A stretch of 64,000 nucleotides of DNA from Taxawa tesnikishii (nom. ined.). Its lineage: Eukaryota > Ascomycota > Dothideomycetes > Dothideales. How positions within the stretch are numbered: position 1 is the first letter of the stretch; every line of letters begins with the position of its first letter. A program made the translations under genes and the position numbers. Below the pieces are notes generated by a model. The model was not told where the DNA came from and ran no database searches. It saw only the letters and a program-made list of their open reading frames with translations. Below, one piece after another: positions 23,114 through 34,542 of this stretch. Where the stretch lies: positions 992,001 to 1,056,000 of the forward strand of contig JAPDRO010000003.1 of the NCBI GenBank assembly GCA_030247885.1, in the 5' to 3' direction.

Positions 23114-23598
23114 GATGTGTGCGAAGCGCGTTCGATCGGTAAAGTGCTAGGGAAGAAGGCTGGAACTCTGCGTGGCCGTGAGGGGCCCAGGCGATGGTGA
23201 AAGTGCCAAACGCGCGTCGAGACGTTCCCTTGGCTACTAATACGGTGTGTTCGGCGAGGTGGGCGTGGTGGCGCAGACGCGTGGAGGTGCAGCGGGCAGT
23301 TTGATGGTATGGTATAGCTTTCTGTTACGGGCGCGTTGCGAGTACGCGGGTGGTTCTCCGTCCCCTGCGAAGTTGCGCTCGACTTTTGCCAAGCATTGAA
23401 CCAATCTACCGCAATTTGACCGTCGGGCCGGGAGCCTCATGAGCCTCGGGCAAACGTGGGGGAAGGTGGAAAGTGGAAGGCGCGACTTGAGCTCTGTCAT
23501 TCACATTCACATTCACATTCACCCAGCCTGTTCTTCCATACACTCATTCGTTGGACTTCTTGGATACGATACGATACGATACGATACCGCCGCACACC
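23114..23598. promoter_or_regulatory. divergent promoter with two short tandem repeats
   Basis: This 485-base gap separates the divergent SWI3/RSC8 and ETF-alpha genes, so it must carry both promoters. Near the ETF-alpha side it holds a CATTCA hexamer repeat (about 23500-23523) and an ATACG pentamer repeat (about 23566-23588) ending only some 11 bases before the ATG at 23599. Confidence 0.55.
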
Positions 23599-24798
23599 AT
23601 GTTCCCAGTTGCGAGGCAAACTGCCCTGTGGCAGGCACGCACATGCCTCCGCAGCAAGGTCTCGATACCGGCCCCGATGTCGCGCAGCGCAGCGCTCGCC
23701 CGGTTGCTATCTACTCTCGCCATCCTGGAGCAAAGGGAAGGAAAGCTGAATGTATCGTCATTGGCAGCTGTGACAGCGGCACAGAAGCTGGGAGGTTCCG
23801 TTACGGGGTTTGTGGCTGGAAGCAACGTCAAGGCAGTGGCAGAAGAGGCGGCCAAGGTGGAAGGGCTCGAGAAGGTCATATACGTGGAGAACGGGGACTA
23901 CGACAAGGTTAGCAGCGTCTGCTCAAGGACACGGCGGATCGCAAGAAGAAGAAAAAGTGAACTAAGTTGAGGTTGTGCAGGGTCTGCCGGAGAACTACGC
24001 GCCTCTGCTGGTGGAGAACATCAAGAAGGGTGGTTACACGCACGTGCTTACCGGTCACTCTGCATTCGGCAAGAATTTGATGCCCAGAGTAGCAGCCATG
24101 CTTGATGTCCAGCAGATCTCGGACATTACGAGCGTTGAAAGCGAAGACAGTACGTCCCGGAGGCCAAGCCAAACCCCAACCCCACCTTTGGCCCAGTGTT
24201 CTGTAGCTGACCCTTTGTAGCCTTTGTTCGCCCAATCTACGCTGGTAATGCTATCTTGACCGTCCAGACTGCCGACAGCCCCAAGCTCGTCACTGTCCGC
24301 GGTACTGCCTTTGCCGCAGGTGAAGCCAAAGGTGGCAACGCTTCGGTAGAAGAGGGTGCTGACCCCAAAGCTCCTTGCCCGACTGAATGGTTGTCCGAGG
24401 ACCTTGCCAAGTCAGACAGACCAGACCTCGCCACTGCGCCGAAGGTCGTTTCTGGAGGCAGAGGTCTCAAGTCCAAGGAGGAGTTCGACCGTCTCATGCC
24501 ACCACTCGCAGATGCGTTGGGTGCGGCTATTGGCGCGAGTCGTGCGGCAGTGGATTCTGGCTTCGCAGACAACAGTCTTCAGGTTGGCCAGACAGGCAAG
24601 AACGTTGCGCCTCAGCTCTACTTGTGTGCTGGTATTTCGGGTGCCATCCAGCACCTTGCTGGTATGAAGGACAGCAAGGTCATTGCTGCTATCAACAAGG
24701 ATCCTGATGCTCCTATCTTCCAGGTTGCTGATGTGGGGTTGGTGGGTGACTTGTTCGAGAAGGTGCCCGAGTTGACGGAGAAGCTGAAGAGCTCATGA
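23599..24798 (+). CDS. electron transfer flavoprotein alpha subunit, mitochondrial
   Basis: Three exons, 23599-23907, 23981-24149 and 24221-24798, sum to 1056 bases (351 residues). The N-terminus has a mitochondrial presequence (Arg-rich, [20 protein letters not shown]). The N-terminal alpha/beta domain begins near [17 protein letters not shown]. The C-terminal FAD-binding domain contains [45 protein letters not shown] and [21 protein letters not shown], all hallmarks of ETF-alpha (yeast Aim45). It pairs with ETF-beta in the matrix to carry electrons from acyl-CoA dehydrogenases, such as the one at 0.6-2 kb, to ETF-ubiquinone oxidoreductase. The frame is intact. Confidence 0.95.
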
Positions 24799-25863
24799 TC
24801 TTGAGCGAGGAAAGGCGAAGTGAGGTGAAGGGCTGTACAACCTACTGGCGTCAAGGCGTTCCCTACAAGTAGGCAATTTCTTCCATTACATCTGCGTCGA
24901 AAGTCGTAACACCAGCAAGGTTCACTTCACCCGTTCAGGGTTTGTCTTCTTTTTCACTGGAGAAAGGCGTGCGGCTGTTTTCGAGCCCAGAAGGACGGAC
25001 AATCACAAGCCGCTGCCGCAGTATCTACTGGCCCACCGTTGAACTGGTCAATAGAATGGTTTCAACATGTATACCCTCAAGCGCTCGGGCAAGATTCGAA
25101 ATTTGTTTATTGCAAAGCAAGAACACGTTTCTGGAGTGACCGCAAGAGCGGCATACCTTCCCTTCCAGCTAATGCTACTACTGGTCTCTCTTGCCGCAGG
25201 ACAGTAAAACAGGTTCACCATAGCGCGTTCAAATACTCGAGCAACACTTGTTAGTTGTCTGTTGCCAACCAGAACGAAGTCGCGGGATCTGGCGCGGTGC
25301 ATTCGATAAACGGTATCGTGGTAGAGCTGCCAGCACATGAGCCCAACATCGGATGCTTGGCGGTTGAGGGGGGGGGGGGGGCGTACGGACAACTGTCCGG
25401 AGACAGAGAACTAACTCTACACTCTGGCATTTGAGCCATTCCCGTATAGACGTCAAGCCAAGCAAGCCGACCGCGGCTCCTGAAAGCCTTGCAGATGAAA
25501 GCAGATTCGACCCGACCCGGAGAAAGGACCAACCTCAACATTCTGATTATTGACTGACTGAGGGGAAAACCTCTGTTTGAATAAACCTCGAACGGGTAGG
25601 CTGCTGCAGCGAGGTATCTATCCTTTGCAGGCTTGTTCGTTCAGATGCTTGTGCAGATAACCTTTCGCTTTGAGATACTTGAGTCGGCGTGAATGAGTCG
25701 GCGGGAACGCTTGACAAGGAGTCAAGGCCATTGACAGGACAGGATCTCTTTTCGGTCTGTCTGTATAAAAAAAAAAAAAAAAGAGGGAGAACTGCAGACA
25801 TCCTTTATAAAGCGCAATGCAAATCGTCAATCGTACCATGTATCCCCGTATATCCTTCCCCGT
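24799..25863. other. intergenic, homopolymer tracts
   Basis: No gene seen. It contains a run of about 12 G near 25370-25381 and a run of about 16 A near 25767-25783, both prone to length error. Confidence 0.5.
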
Positions 25864-26325
25864 TCACTTTGCATGTAAACGCGAGTCGACGAACGAAATA
25901 GGCGCGCTATGCATCCTCTTTCCCAACACCAATATATTCCAAACACCATTGCAAACCCTACCACAGAAAACACACCGTGCTTTTTGCTTCACGCCTTCTT
26001 TCTTCCATCCTTCTTTTCCCCTCCTAACATCACCTTCCCCTGCTCGTGACGTATCCCCCGACGACGTCCTGGCTGTCGTCGGTGCTCCTTTCCTCCTCTC
26101 CCCTTCGACAATATCCTCATAATTCGGCGGCGCCTTGCCTACGGTGTCTCCCGTGCCAGCACCGTGGTAGTCCTCAACAGCCGTAGCACCCGACAGTTGC
26201 CGCACCCTCCGTGCATTCTCAGCCTTCAAGACCTCGAAGTTCTGCTTGTATTCCTGCTCGTTTTCCTTTTGAGCTCTGCGTTTCCGCGAGATGCCCTCGA
26301 AGCAGCAGATGATTAGGGATGCCAT
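25864..26325 (-). CDS. small conserved-looking hypothetical protein
   Basis: A single exon of 153 residues starting at the ATG at 26325 (MASLIICCFEGISRKRR). The Cys pair in a short hydrophobic start, followed by a basic then heptad-like stretch (QEYKQNFEVLKAENARRVRQL), suggests a membrane-attached (perhaps lipidated) N-terminus and a short helix. The C-terminal half is basic and low-complexity, with CVFCGRVC. No family is recognised. The C-terminal third could be out of frame or non-coding, since its composition differs from the first half. Confidence 0.45.
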   Translation of the reverse strand: MASLIICCFEGISRKRRAQKENEQEYKQNFEVLKAENARRVRQLSGATAVEDYHGAGTGDTVGKAPPNYEDIVEGERRKGAPTTARTSSGDTSRAGEGDVRRGKEGWKKEGVKQKARCVFCGRVCNGVWNILVLGKRMHSAPISFVDSRLHAK

Positions 26326-27581
26326 GGCTGTGTCGAGGATTTGTGTGTGATGCGAGGATTGCCAATCTGGGGACTTGGATCGGGTCTCGTGAGGGTCTCG
26401 TGAGGGGATGGTGGTCTTGATTGGTTTGGAGATTGTCTTTCCGGACCCCGAGGGATTGGTGGGAATTGTGGACTTGTCGATTGCGGTACTTGAGATGGAG
26501 GTGGAGGAAGTGATTGGGTGTGTACTCTAGGAGATGTGTGGTGCCAAGGGACAGGAGCAGACTGCTGCTTTCTTATGGCAGGATCGGAACGAGGGAAGAT
26601 TTGTTAGAGTGTAGAGCTAGGGTCTAGCATGATGATGTCTTTCGGGCGGTTGGACTAGGGAATGCCATGACGGGCGTGGTCCAGGTCGGGGCTGGCCATG
26701 GTTTAGTTGATGCATACGAAGACGGTCCGACGTCTCCGGTGGGTGGCGGTCGAGGTGAATGGGCATGGGCAGTGGGCGGTGTCGATCATAGTGATGGCAT
26801 GGGCTTTCTGAGATTAGATCATGGGAAACACAACGCAGGACGAGTGGAAAGCTCCTGCCGGTGATCGACGGAGTCACTCCCGGTTCCGGTTCCGTTGGAG
26901 CGAGCTCGGACTCCCATGCGCCAAGATGATGTCAACAAGTCTATTCGCGCGGAGGCTCCAGAGGCAAGACAAGGCATCCAGCACGGAGCAACAAGAAGTA
27001 CACCAGGTACACCAGGTACACCAGGTACACCAGGTACACCGGCTACGCCAGGCACAACAACCGTCCGACTGTTCCGTTTCACCCCTTCTCACACTCTCCG
27101 AGACCACGCAAGCACTTGAATTACGAGTGACGAAAACAGAGTCGCGGCACGGAAAACAACAGTGCCTTGCCCTCTTTCTCATATTAAGTCCTCCACACAA
27201 GGAACAGCGCAAACTATAGAGAGCAGACGTCCAGCTCTGACCCTCCCCATCTACTGCTCTTGCTCCGCCGCCAAGACACCCGTCCGCCCAAGGAGGAAAG
27301 AAGGCGGCTTTTGGTTTGTTGAGATTACACAAAAGCCTCCTCTGTTACCCTGTCTACCTTCCACACCGCAGGGGCAAAATGAACAAAAACACTCTGCCGA
27401 GAAGTGAAGGACCGTATCACAAGATGTATCATACCCAGAAGGACTGATTCAACTGTAGAGAGAAGAAAAGGAAAGGCAACCAATGCAGAAGAACCTCGTC
27501 AAACGCTCCCAGTTTTCGAATGCCCTCCTTGAAACGCCGGTAAGAGAACCCAGATGTGAAAGTTGATGCGTGGGGTCGTTA
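26326..27581. other. intergenic with minisatellite
   Basis: Promoter of the small hypothetical gene and 3' flank of the Bni4-like gene. Open frames through the tandem repeat at about 26998-27050 are repeat-driven and not supported. Confidence 0.5.
26998..27050. repeat. 9-base tandem repeat (about 5 copies)
   Basis: A 9-base unit ACACCAGGT is repeated about five times, the last copy diverged. It would read Thr-Pro-Gly on the plus strand but lies in no supported gene. Confidence 0.8.
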
Positions 27582-29907
27582 TTAGAAGAAGTGTGTGTGT
27601 GGCTTCGACAGCTCGTGTACTTCCATTTCCTACAATACACGTCAGCGATTGAGTTCCGTTCGTTAAGCGATCGACGACACAACTCACCATCTTGAATGTG
27701 TTGAGCTCCTCTTTGATTTGCTGCGCCAACATTGGAGTGAGACGATTACAGGTCGCTATGTCGCCGCGCCGATCATAGTCCGTGCTTGACCAAGCATCGT
27801 AGAATTGTATGCGTGGAGAGAAGGAGATGTTGCGAGTACCGCCGTATGGTGTGTTCGGCATGCTCTTGGCAACGAGACGTGTGCTGAAATAGTCGTTAGA
27901 GCCAGTCGTCGAGGTAAGGCTGCGGCTAGGCCGCTCATCCTTGGGCGTGCCGGGCATGCTGGAGGATGGGCTTTGGGTGCGTTGAGAGCTAGCGGAGCGG
28001 CTGCCGTCAAGAGGGCGGAGGTCTGGAGACAGACTAGGAGAGTTGGTTCCGGATCGCTTCAGGATACCCTTCTTCACAGCTGCCAAAACCTCTGCCCTGT
28101 CCTTGTCGCTACCGACAATACTTTTCCTCGACATGGAGTCTGTCCGGTCAATGGCATCGGTTACGTGGGCCGCGTCGACAGAGTTCCTCTCAAGCTTGGG
28201 AAAGCCTGTGCCGCCGCCGACCTGCTCTCCTGGGTGGATGTTGACGTTGACCTTCTGCCTTTCTGCCTCCACCGTGACCATGGAGACCTGTGCCAGGCTT
28301 GGCTGAACCGGTCCGTCAGCGGCAGGAACACCAGTAACGGATTTCGGCCTGAAGAGTCCCTTCAACGACCGCCCAGACTTCTTCATGCCCTTCCCCATCT
28401 TTCGAAGCATCATCGAAGCAGATGAAGCGGTTGACGATATTGAAAGGTTATCAGTGGAACCGGTGAAGCCGCCTTGTCCAGAATATATTCCTGCGCCAAT
28501 GCCAGCAGCCTCTTGCTTGCGAGCAATCTCATCCTGTTCGGCTTCCATCTCTTCCGGAGTCTTCTGCCGAGGTGGAACATTTTCCGTCGCTCTTCTGAGT
28601 TCAGCAGTAGTTCCAAAGAGAAAGCACGTCGAAGACGAGATTTCATGCCCTTGTTCAGGTCTTTGTCAGAAAGAGCAGCGAGATGTTGGGCTGCAGGGCT
28701 GGATGCCTGAGCAGGGGACAATGTCTGCCGAACAGGCTCAACATTTTCCGACGGTGACTGCGGGTCATTAGGAGAAGCGGATTTGGATAGAGGGGAGGGT
28801 GTGGTAAGTCGCTTGTGGGCATCTGAAGACCCCGAGATGGGACCTTGAGTACTTGCTGTGCGGGTTGTGGTGATATTCTGCCAGGCTGGGCAGCTGCAGC
28901 AGGCTGTAAGAGCGGGCCGAGATTAGTAAATACACCAGAAGGGCCTATAGGCATAACTGTGTCCTGACTTACAGGTGGAGTGATAGAGGAAACCCTTGCT
29001 GCTTCCACACTTCCACTGCTGCTGGTTCGTTGATGGAATGAAACGGGCCTTATCGTGCTGGAAGTGGATAGCGACGTAGACTTGTCGCCGTGGCTACCCT
29101 GGGAAGACGGCCGTTGAGCCTGAGGAGCGGTACTTGCGGCTCCCAGGTTTTGTGTTTCGAGGTTGCCCATACTTCTCCTACGGTATCTCTTGGCAGATTC
29201 TGATGATCCTGACTTCGTGACCTGCACATCCTCGCTTGGTGTCCGGCTGAGAGTTCCAATCGCTGGCGGTGGGTTGTAGAGATGACCCACGGTAGCCATA
29301 CCAGAGCCTGACGGAGCTGCCGAAGTGGCAGCTGGAGACGCTGGTGCTTTGTTGGGCGCCCCGCTAGAATCTGTGCGACGTGCGCCCCGCCTGTAGCGCT
29401 CAGGTGATGCCTTTGGTGCCGGCTCGAAATTCCCCAAGGACAGGTCTGGAATGGACGAGGAGAGGCTAATGAACGAGCCTGGCCGTGATCCAGAGAAAAG
29501 ATCATCCTTGCTCGCTTCTCTTTGGGAAGGAGAAGACGACGTCTCTGAAGAGACGGTCGAAGTCGACGGGGATGTCACATGGCCATGTCTGTTGCTGCCA
29601 GCAGTGCTGACAGACAAAGATGACTGACTGTTCGTCGTCGCCGGAGCAGAGATCATTCGTGTCTCCTGTCGAAGGTGTGGTGTCGACTGAAACGCATACG
29701 GCTGCACTGGTGCCGCTGCAGTCCCCGATATGACGGTGTGCCACCTTGTGTGTTGTAGATGCTTCTGGGTGTTTGGCCTGCACGAGGCGCTTGTTGGTAC
29801 GATTGTCCGGAAGATCCTTGGAACGCGCCGGACGAAGAAGAAGGCCGGGAGTGAAGCATGGTGATGTTACTGGAAGGCTGGGTGAAAGGTGACAGTACCT
29901 CAGCCAT
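27582..29907 (-). CDS. Bni4-like septum / bud-neck scaffold, PP1-binding type
   Basis: Three exons: 29907-28973, 28903-27688 and 27629-27582. Starting MAEVLSPFTQPSSNITMLHS, the protein is almost wholly Ser/Pro/Thr-rich and disordered, with basic patches (MGKGMKKSGRSLKGLFRPK). The conserved end is NISFSPRIQFYDAW, then YDRRGDIATCNRLTPMLAQQ, and a final 16-codon exon EMEVHELSKPHTHFF. ISF resembles the RVxF docking motif for protein phosphatase 1. In yeast, Bni4 tethers PP1 and chitin synthase III at the bud neck; the match rests on this C-terminal block. Three single-base losses, near 29722 (YRG|TAAAPVQPYAF), 28843 and 28612, shift the frame; restoring them gives 2202 bases (733 residues). The 69-base intron (28972-28904) is stop-free. 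Confidence 0.78.
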
Positions 29908-32900
29908 GGGGGCCTTGAGCCGAGAGGGTGTAGGATCGTCCGTACTTGCAGAGGTGAAGTCGATCTGGGTAATTGAGTTTGTCCGCGGTAAGCACCTACG
30001 CGACCTCCAACGTCAGTAACGGCACAAGCTGGCGTTCACGACGTTCTAAGTCAATGGGTGTAAACACTGTTGGTTGACGGGGAAAGGATTGGGTGTGTTG
30101 TGGCAGTTTACGAGTTAGCGGTGGTAGCCCCTAACAGTAAAACGGGAGTGACGTGCGCTATTCAATTGTCGGAAGCCGGTAGCCAGTGCGGATCACGGGC
30201 GCTGCGTTTCCCGGCAAGAGTAGCAGGCGTAGCAAATAACGCATGTGATCGAGAGGATGCGTTTTTTCGAGCGTACCTGTTGTATGGGTTGTTTATGGAT
30301 GCGGGTGGTCGTTTCTCGCTCTTGATGTAGTCCAGCCGGAGCGGACCTGACTCGCTCAGAACATCATCGATGGACGGTATCAACGAAGCAGGCGGATCTG
30401 CTCGCGGTCGTGGTTGATCAGACGAGGGAAGGCGGTGGTCGTCGAGGCGCGGATGGGAGGTGGGACTGGCTAGGATGATGTTGAGGCTAAGGGGCAGCGA
30501 GCGGATGAAAACAAGCAGACGAGAAAAGCCAAGACAGCGACAATTACGGGAGCAAGCAAGCAGAGCAATGGGGACGAAGGACAAGGAGAGGGAGAAAGAT
30601 ACAACAAGCAAGAGTTTCAGCAACTTGTCGAGCAGAACACACACGCCGACGGCCGGGAATGAGTGGGAAAGGAGTGTCGAGCACCTTCAAGGGCAGGACA
30701 GCGATGAAGGACGGAGCGGAGGCGAGCTTAGCGTCCCGTCCGTGCTCCAGAGCAGAGCCGTTCCAGGCATTTTAAGGCTTCAGCTAGGGTAGGCACTGCA
30801 GCAGTTGTTTTTGCATCACAGACACAGCGGTGCTCGCAGGACAGCAGTATGGACGTCAATTGCCTAGTCGTGCGCTTGCTCAAAGAATCGGCCACTGCTT
30901 CTTGCCTATACAGCAACTCAAGGCACCCTTGCCAGACGCCGAGCGATGCTCGAGCAATTCACGCAGCCCGCCCCCAAGATATGTATCATGCATGCCCCGC
31001 GACGACGAGTGTACTAACACTACTCTAGTCCAATATATATTTTGCCTGCGTGCCACGCTGCAGCAGACAACACTCAAACCCCTCTGCTGGTTTGCGTGTG
31101 TCTGCTACGCGCCTGCCTCTCACGGCGCGGCCTACGAGCACGACAATGGCCATACCTGCATATAGTTCCTGCGAGCCGTGCTTAGAGGCCAAGCTGCAGG
31201 TTATACCCGCTTAACCCATGCCGTGCATATCACATGTAGGGTGTGCCCGCTCTCCTCTGCTGCTGCATGCTCGATGCCTCTCACGCTCACCGCAGCATCC
31301 GAATCGCTCGCAGTAGCGCGCTAGAAGCAACAACACTCATGGCGTCGCCGACAGCAAGCCGGTGCCGCGCATTTGCAACACCGCCTAGTAGCATGCTGAA
31401 ACGATCAACACCATGTCCGGAATGCTCAACATCACGCAACGCGCGTGCTCGCGGTACGGTACCACATTGTGGGAATGGGAGCGTCTCGAAGGAGCGAAAG
31501 TGTCGGGAAAATGTCACTGGAAAAGTAAACCCTCGGCCAATTGCTGTTGGAGAACCGGCGAAGTTGCTGACGGAAAGACATCTGAGGTGCCAATCAGACT
31601 TCTCAATTGGTCCGCAAGTGTATGCAGGGTTGATACGAGGATTGCGTGTGCGGCTGTAAGCGGTAACTTAGTGAGTGGGTGGGGCATCACCGATTGAATG
31701 AACGCGTCTCCCGTAACAACACGATTTCTGATGAGGATGCTCGTCGGATGCGCCTCTCTCTACTCGCGTATGCCACACTGCACGCAGAGCGGATGTGCGT
31801 CGATACAATTACCTTTGATTCTTCAGTACCAAGCCAAGTGCGCAAGCGCTCCCTCTTTCAATCAAAAGTAAGGTGGCCAGGGGTAATGATGATCTCTCCT
31901 GTCCCAGATCTGCGGACTCAGTGCGGAGCCATGGCCAAGCAGCGCCGCTAGCAACAAACGGCCGCCAAAGGTTGTAGCTCAACATCAGGTGTTTAATTAT
32001 GGCTTTTCCATCGCAGAGAACATTCCACCCCAACTCCAGCCTAGCCAACCCTCTCCAAAGAGTAGTCTCAACCCCGTAAGGGTATCGCTGTTGCACGCCA
32101 GCGGAAGGCGTCATCACGACCTGAGCAATCGCGATGGCCAGCCCTCATCAAGCCACCAAGATCCAGTTGCGCAGCCACAACAACTCAGATTGGTCGCCGA
32201 TCGACATCGCCTGACACAACAATGTGGGTGAATAGTGCGAAGGACAAAAGGCTTATCTGTTCACCGCCACAGGCCCACATGAGAGCTTGTGGCTGTTTGC
32301 GATTGGACGATTTCGCGAGAGAGGGTCGATTCACGAACTCTTGGACGGCCTCACCAGCAAAGACAACCTACTGTCAACTTCGACGTGTTCCAACCTTCTG
32401 GGAACTGCAGTTGCACACCTTGTGCAGAATTTCATTAAGCATCACCGGCCGAAACTGCGTACCTCCAGCTTTGCGTTTGTACTACGTGGAGGACACGTGC
32501 GGAGCGCGACCCCATCGCGAGCTATGTCTTTCAACCAGAACACATGCTTGGATCTACACAACGTGCCGCGAACTAGCAATGCCATTTGAATCTGTCTGCC
32601 TTTGTCTCGGATGTGCTAAGGATTCACGACGCTGTCCGTTCGATACGGATACGAGAAAATGTACCGCAGTTTTTCCCCGCCCTTGAATGTGGATAACTTC
32701 TCAGGAGACACACTTCAAATCCAAGTTACGCGGACCAATTCCAAGCATTTGACCGCTCTGCGAGCATTCTGCTCTGGTTCTCTGAAGGCTGAAGCATCCA
32801 TTTTGACGGAAGATTATGCAACAATGCTTCTGCCATTGGACGGCCGTCTGAAGAGATGCTTGAGGTTGGGCATGAAGCAAATTAGGTATCGGTCTGATTG

Positions 32901-33068
32901 TTGGAGAAGTCAGGCTTTCATTCGTACAGACTTGCACCGTCACGCTGTAAGTGTCTCTCTTCTCTATCCGGCTTTCTACGAGCGTTGCGGACATACAATG
33001 TCCCTCGATGTAAGAACAAAAACGTCGTCGTCATCGCCAGGGTTAATTTGGCGATAACGAAGACATAT
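29908..33068. other. gene-poor region
   Basis: About 3.1 kb between the start of the Bni4-like gene and the tRNA-like sequence. The first kilobase is presumably promoter and leader. An open frame at 30162-30644 (minus) has a hydrophobic start but no family resemblance. No transposon terminal repeats or coding remnants were recognised. Confidence 0.45.
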
Positions 33069-33158
33069 CTCTCTCGAGTGCACCCGAACCACCAACCTCT
33101 CCATTGCACCGAATGCTGGATAACAGTCGAACGGGCTAGCCGATTGCGCCACGAGAGA
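33069..33158 (-). tRNA. tRNA-Asn(GUU)-like sequence, probably degenerate
   Basis: Read on the minus strand, 33158 downward, it matches the eukaryotic tRNA-Asn plan. The acceptor stem of 7 perfect pairs is TCTCTCG with CGAGAGA. The D arm is TGGCGCAATCGGCTAG. The anticodon loop is CTGTTA, anticodon GTT, and the variable/T region is AGGTTGGTGGTTCGG. An extra stretch of about 16 bases follows position 37, the usual place for a tRNA intron. Departures from consensus are one D-stem mismatch, one anticodon-stem mismatch, G instead of the near-invariant A58, and a lost G53-C61 pair. These suggest a pseudogene or a weakly diverged copy. Confidence 0.45.
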
Positions 33159-33520
33159 CGTTGAAGCTGCTGCGCGCCTTGGAGAAGTCATGGCCGCATC
33201 TTTAGAGACAAAAATGGACGGGCAGGAGCATATGTAGCTTGTTTGCGTGTTCTGTGTCAGAGTCAAGATGCTCGATGACTTTACCAGAAAACCGAAATAG
33301 AGCTCGCGACGATACTTTTACACCCAATCGCTGAATTTTATGTACATCGTTACAGTGTCACATAGACATCTATTCGATACAGGCTCTCGAGCTCTAGGAG
33401 CATCGTTGTAGGCTCCTAGTCGAAGCGGCCACCGTCCGTGGTAACTTCAACTTACAGGCGCCAAATGGCCGTTCTTGTCATACTTCGCTTCTGCAGCACT
33501 TCGTCAGTAACCTCGTTCCC
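33159..33520. other. intergenic, 3' flank of COX11
   Basis: No gene seen; it holds the 3' flank of the COX11 gene. Confidence 0.45.
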
Positions 33521-34365
33521 TCAAAACTCGAGCGTTGCCGTCCACTCACTGAAAAAGGTGTAGTTCAACGTGATGGTATCAATACCCTTCATGGCCGGAT
33601 CCCTCAGGAACTCTGGATCGATGTAAAAGAAGACGGGCATGTCGACCGTCTCCCCTTTGTTCAGCCTCTGCTCCTCGAAACAGAAACACTGGATCTTGCT
33701 GAAATACGGCGCCACCTGCGCCGGCGTAACGCTATACGTCGCTACTCCGATGATGTCCTCATCCGGGCTCTTGTTCGTCGCCGTGTAGAACGCTAATGCC
33801 GTCTCGCCCGGCAGTACTCGCACCTCGCGCTGCTGGGGAACGAACTTCCAGGGTAAGATGTCTGAGGTAGAACCGGCGAAGGTGATGCGCAGACGTCTTG
33901 AGGACGTCACGGGAGTGAGGCGGGATGCGATGTCGTCCTCGCCTTCCGTGTAGTCTGAGTGTTTGATGGGTTGGCCGCCCCAGCCGGTCTGTTGACAGAT
34001 GGTCTTGTACATGGGTACGGCGCCGTAGGAGAGGGCGACCGTGCCCATGATGATGGAGAGGGTGTAGTAGCTGATTGGGGTCAGCCTCTGCTCACGCCAT
34101 TGCGAGTTCCCTTCTCCCGGTGTTCGTGCAGCTGTACGTACAGCGTGTTTTGATTCTTTGCTTTGAACGGCGCTCGCAGTTGCTCCATCGTCGGCGCTGC
34201 ACCCTGTCTCGTCTTTGGGCTCGTCTGTATGCTACGTAATTGCCGGACCGGGAGGTTGTGCCGCACCGGGCCTCGCAATGTTTGTGCACATCGTGAACAT
34301 ATCCACGGCTCAGCTTCCGTCACCAAGCGCGTAATGCGACTGCTGAGAAGAGTCGGAGGCCTCAT
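33521..34365 (-). CDS. COX11: cytochrome c oxidase copper-delivery protein Cox11
   Basis: A single exon beginning at the ATG at 34365 (MRPPTLLSSRITRLV). It has a mitochondrial presequence, one transmembrane helix (SYYTLSIIMGTVALSYGAVP) and the CtaG/Cox11 copper domain. That domain carries CQQTGWGGQP, LPWKFVPQQREVRVLPGE, the copper-binding KIQCFCFEEQ (CFCF) and MPVFFYIDPEFL. The protein delivers copper to the CuB site of Cox1 at the inner membrane. One base is missing at about 34105 (HREKGNSQWREQRLTPIS expected), between presequence and membrane helix; with it the gene is 846 bases, 281 residues. It is divergent from the HIT-finger gene, with 177 bases between the two ATGs. Confidence 0.93.
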
Positions 34366-34542
34366 GTTGAATGTGTGGTATGAAGATGGTTTCGGAGGTG
34401 AATGAAACGCCGCATGTTGATGACTAAGCCGCTCTTTGGTCGACTTTCTGAACGTTTCGGGTGAGGATTTTGCTCTGTCTGGTGACTGACTTGGCACGAA
34501 GGACGGCTTCTTGAAAAATAGAGCAAAGTACTGCTGCCAGAA
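34366..34542. promoter_or_regulatory. short bidirectional promoter
   Basis: Only 177 bases lie between the start codons of COX11 (minus) and the HIT-finger gene (plus), so both promoters must share it. No specific factor site was identified. Confidence 0.6.

Noticed and set aside
26821-27219. Open frames through the 9-base tandem repeat (Thr-Pro-Gly or Gly-Val-Pro repeats on either strand)
   Set aside because: The collagen-like sequence arises from the repeat being open in several frames; no flanking conservation.
30162-30644. Minus-strand open frame with a hydrophobic start upstream of the Bni4-like gene
   Set aside because: No family resemblance, and its position fits promoter or leader sequence; MAEVLSPF at 29907 is a convincing start.
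32222-33060. Open frames of 100-150 codons in the gene-poor block
   Set aside because: Unrelated composition, no motif, overlapping on both strands; typical of chance frames in GC-balanced DNA.
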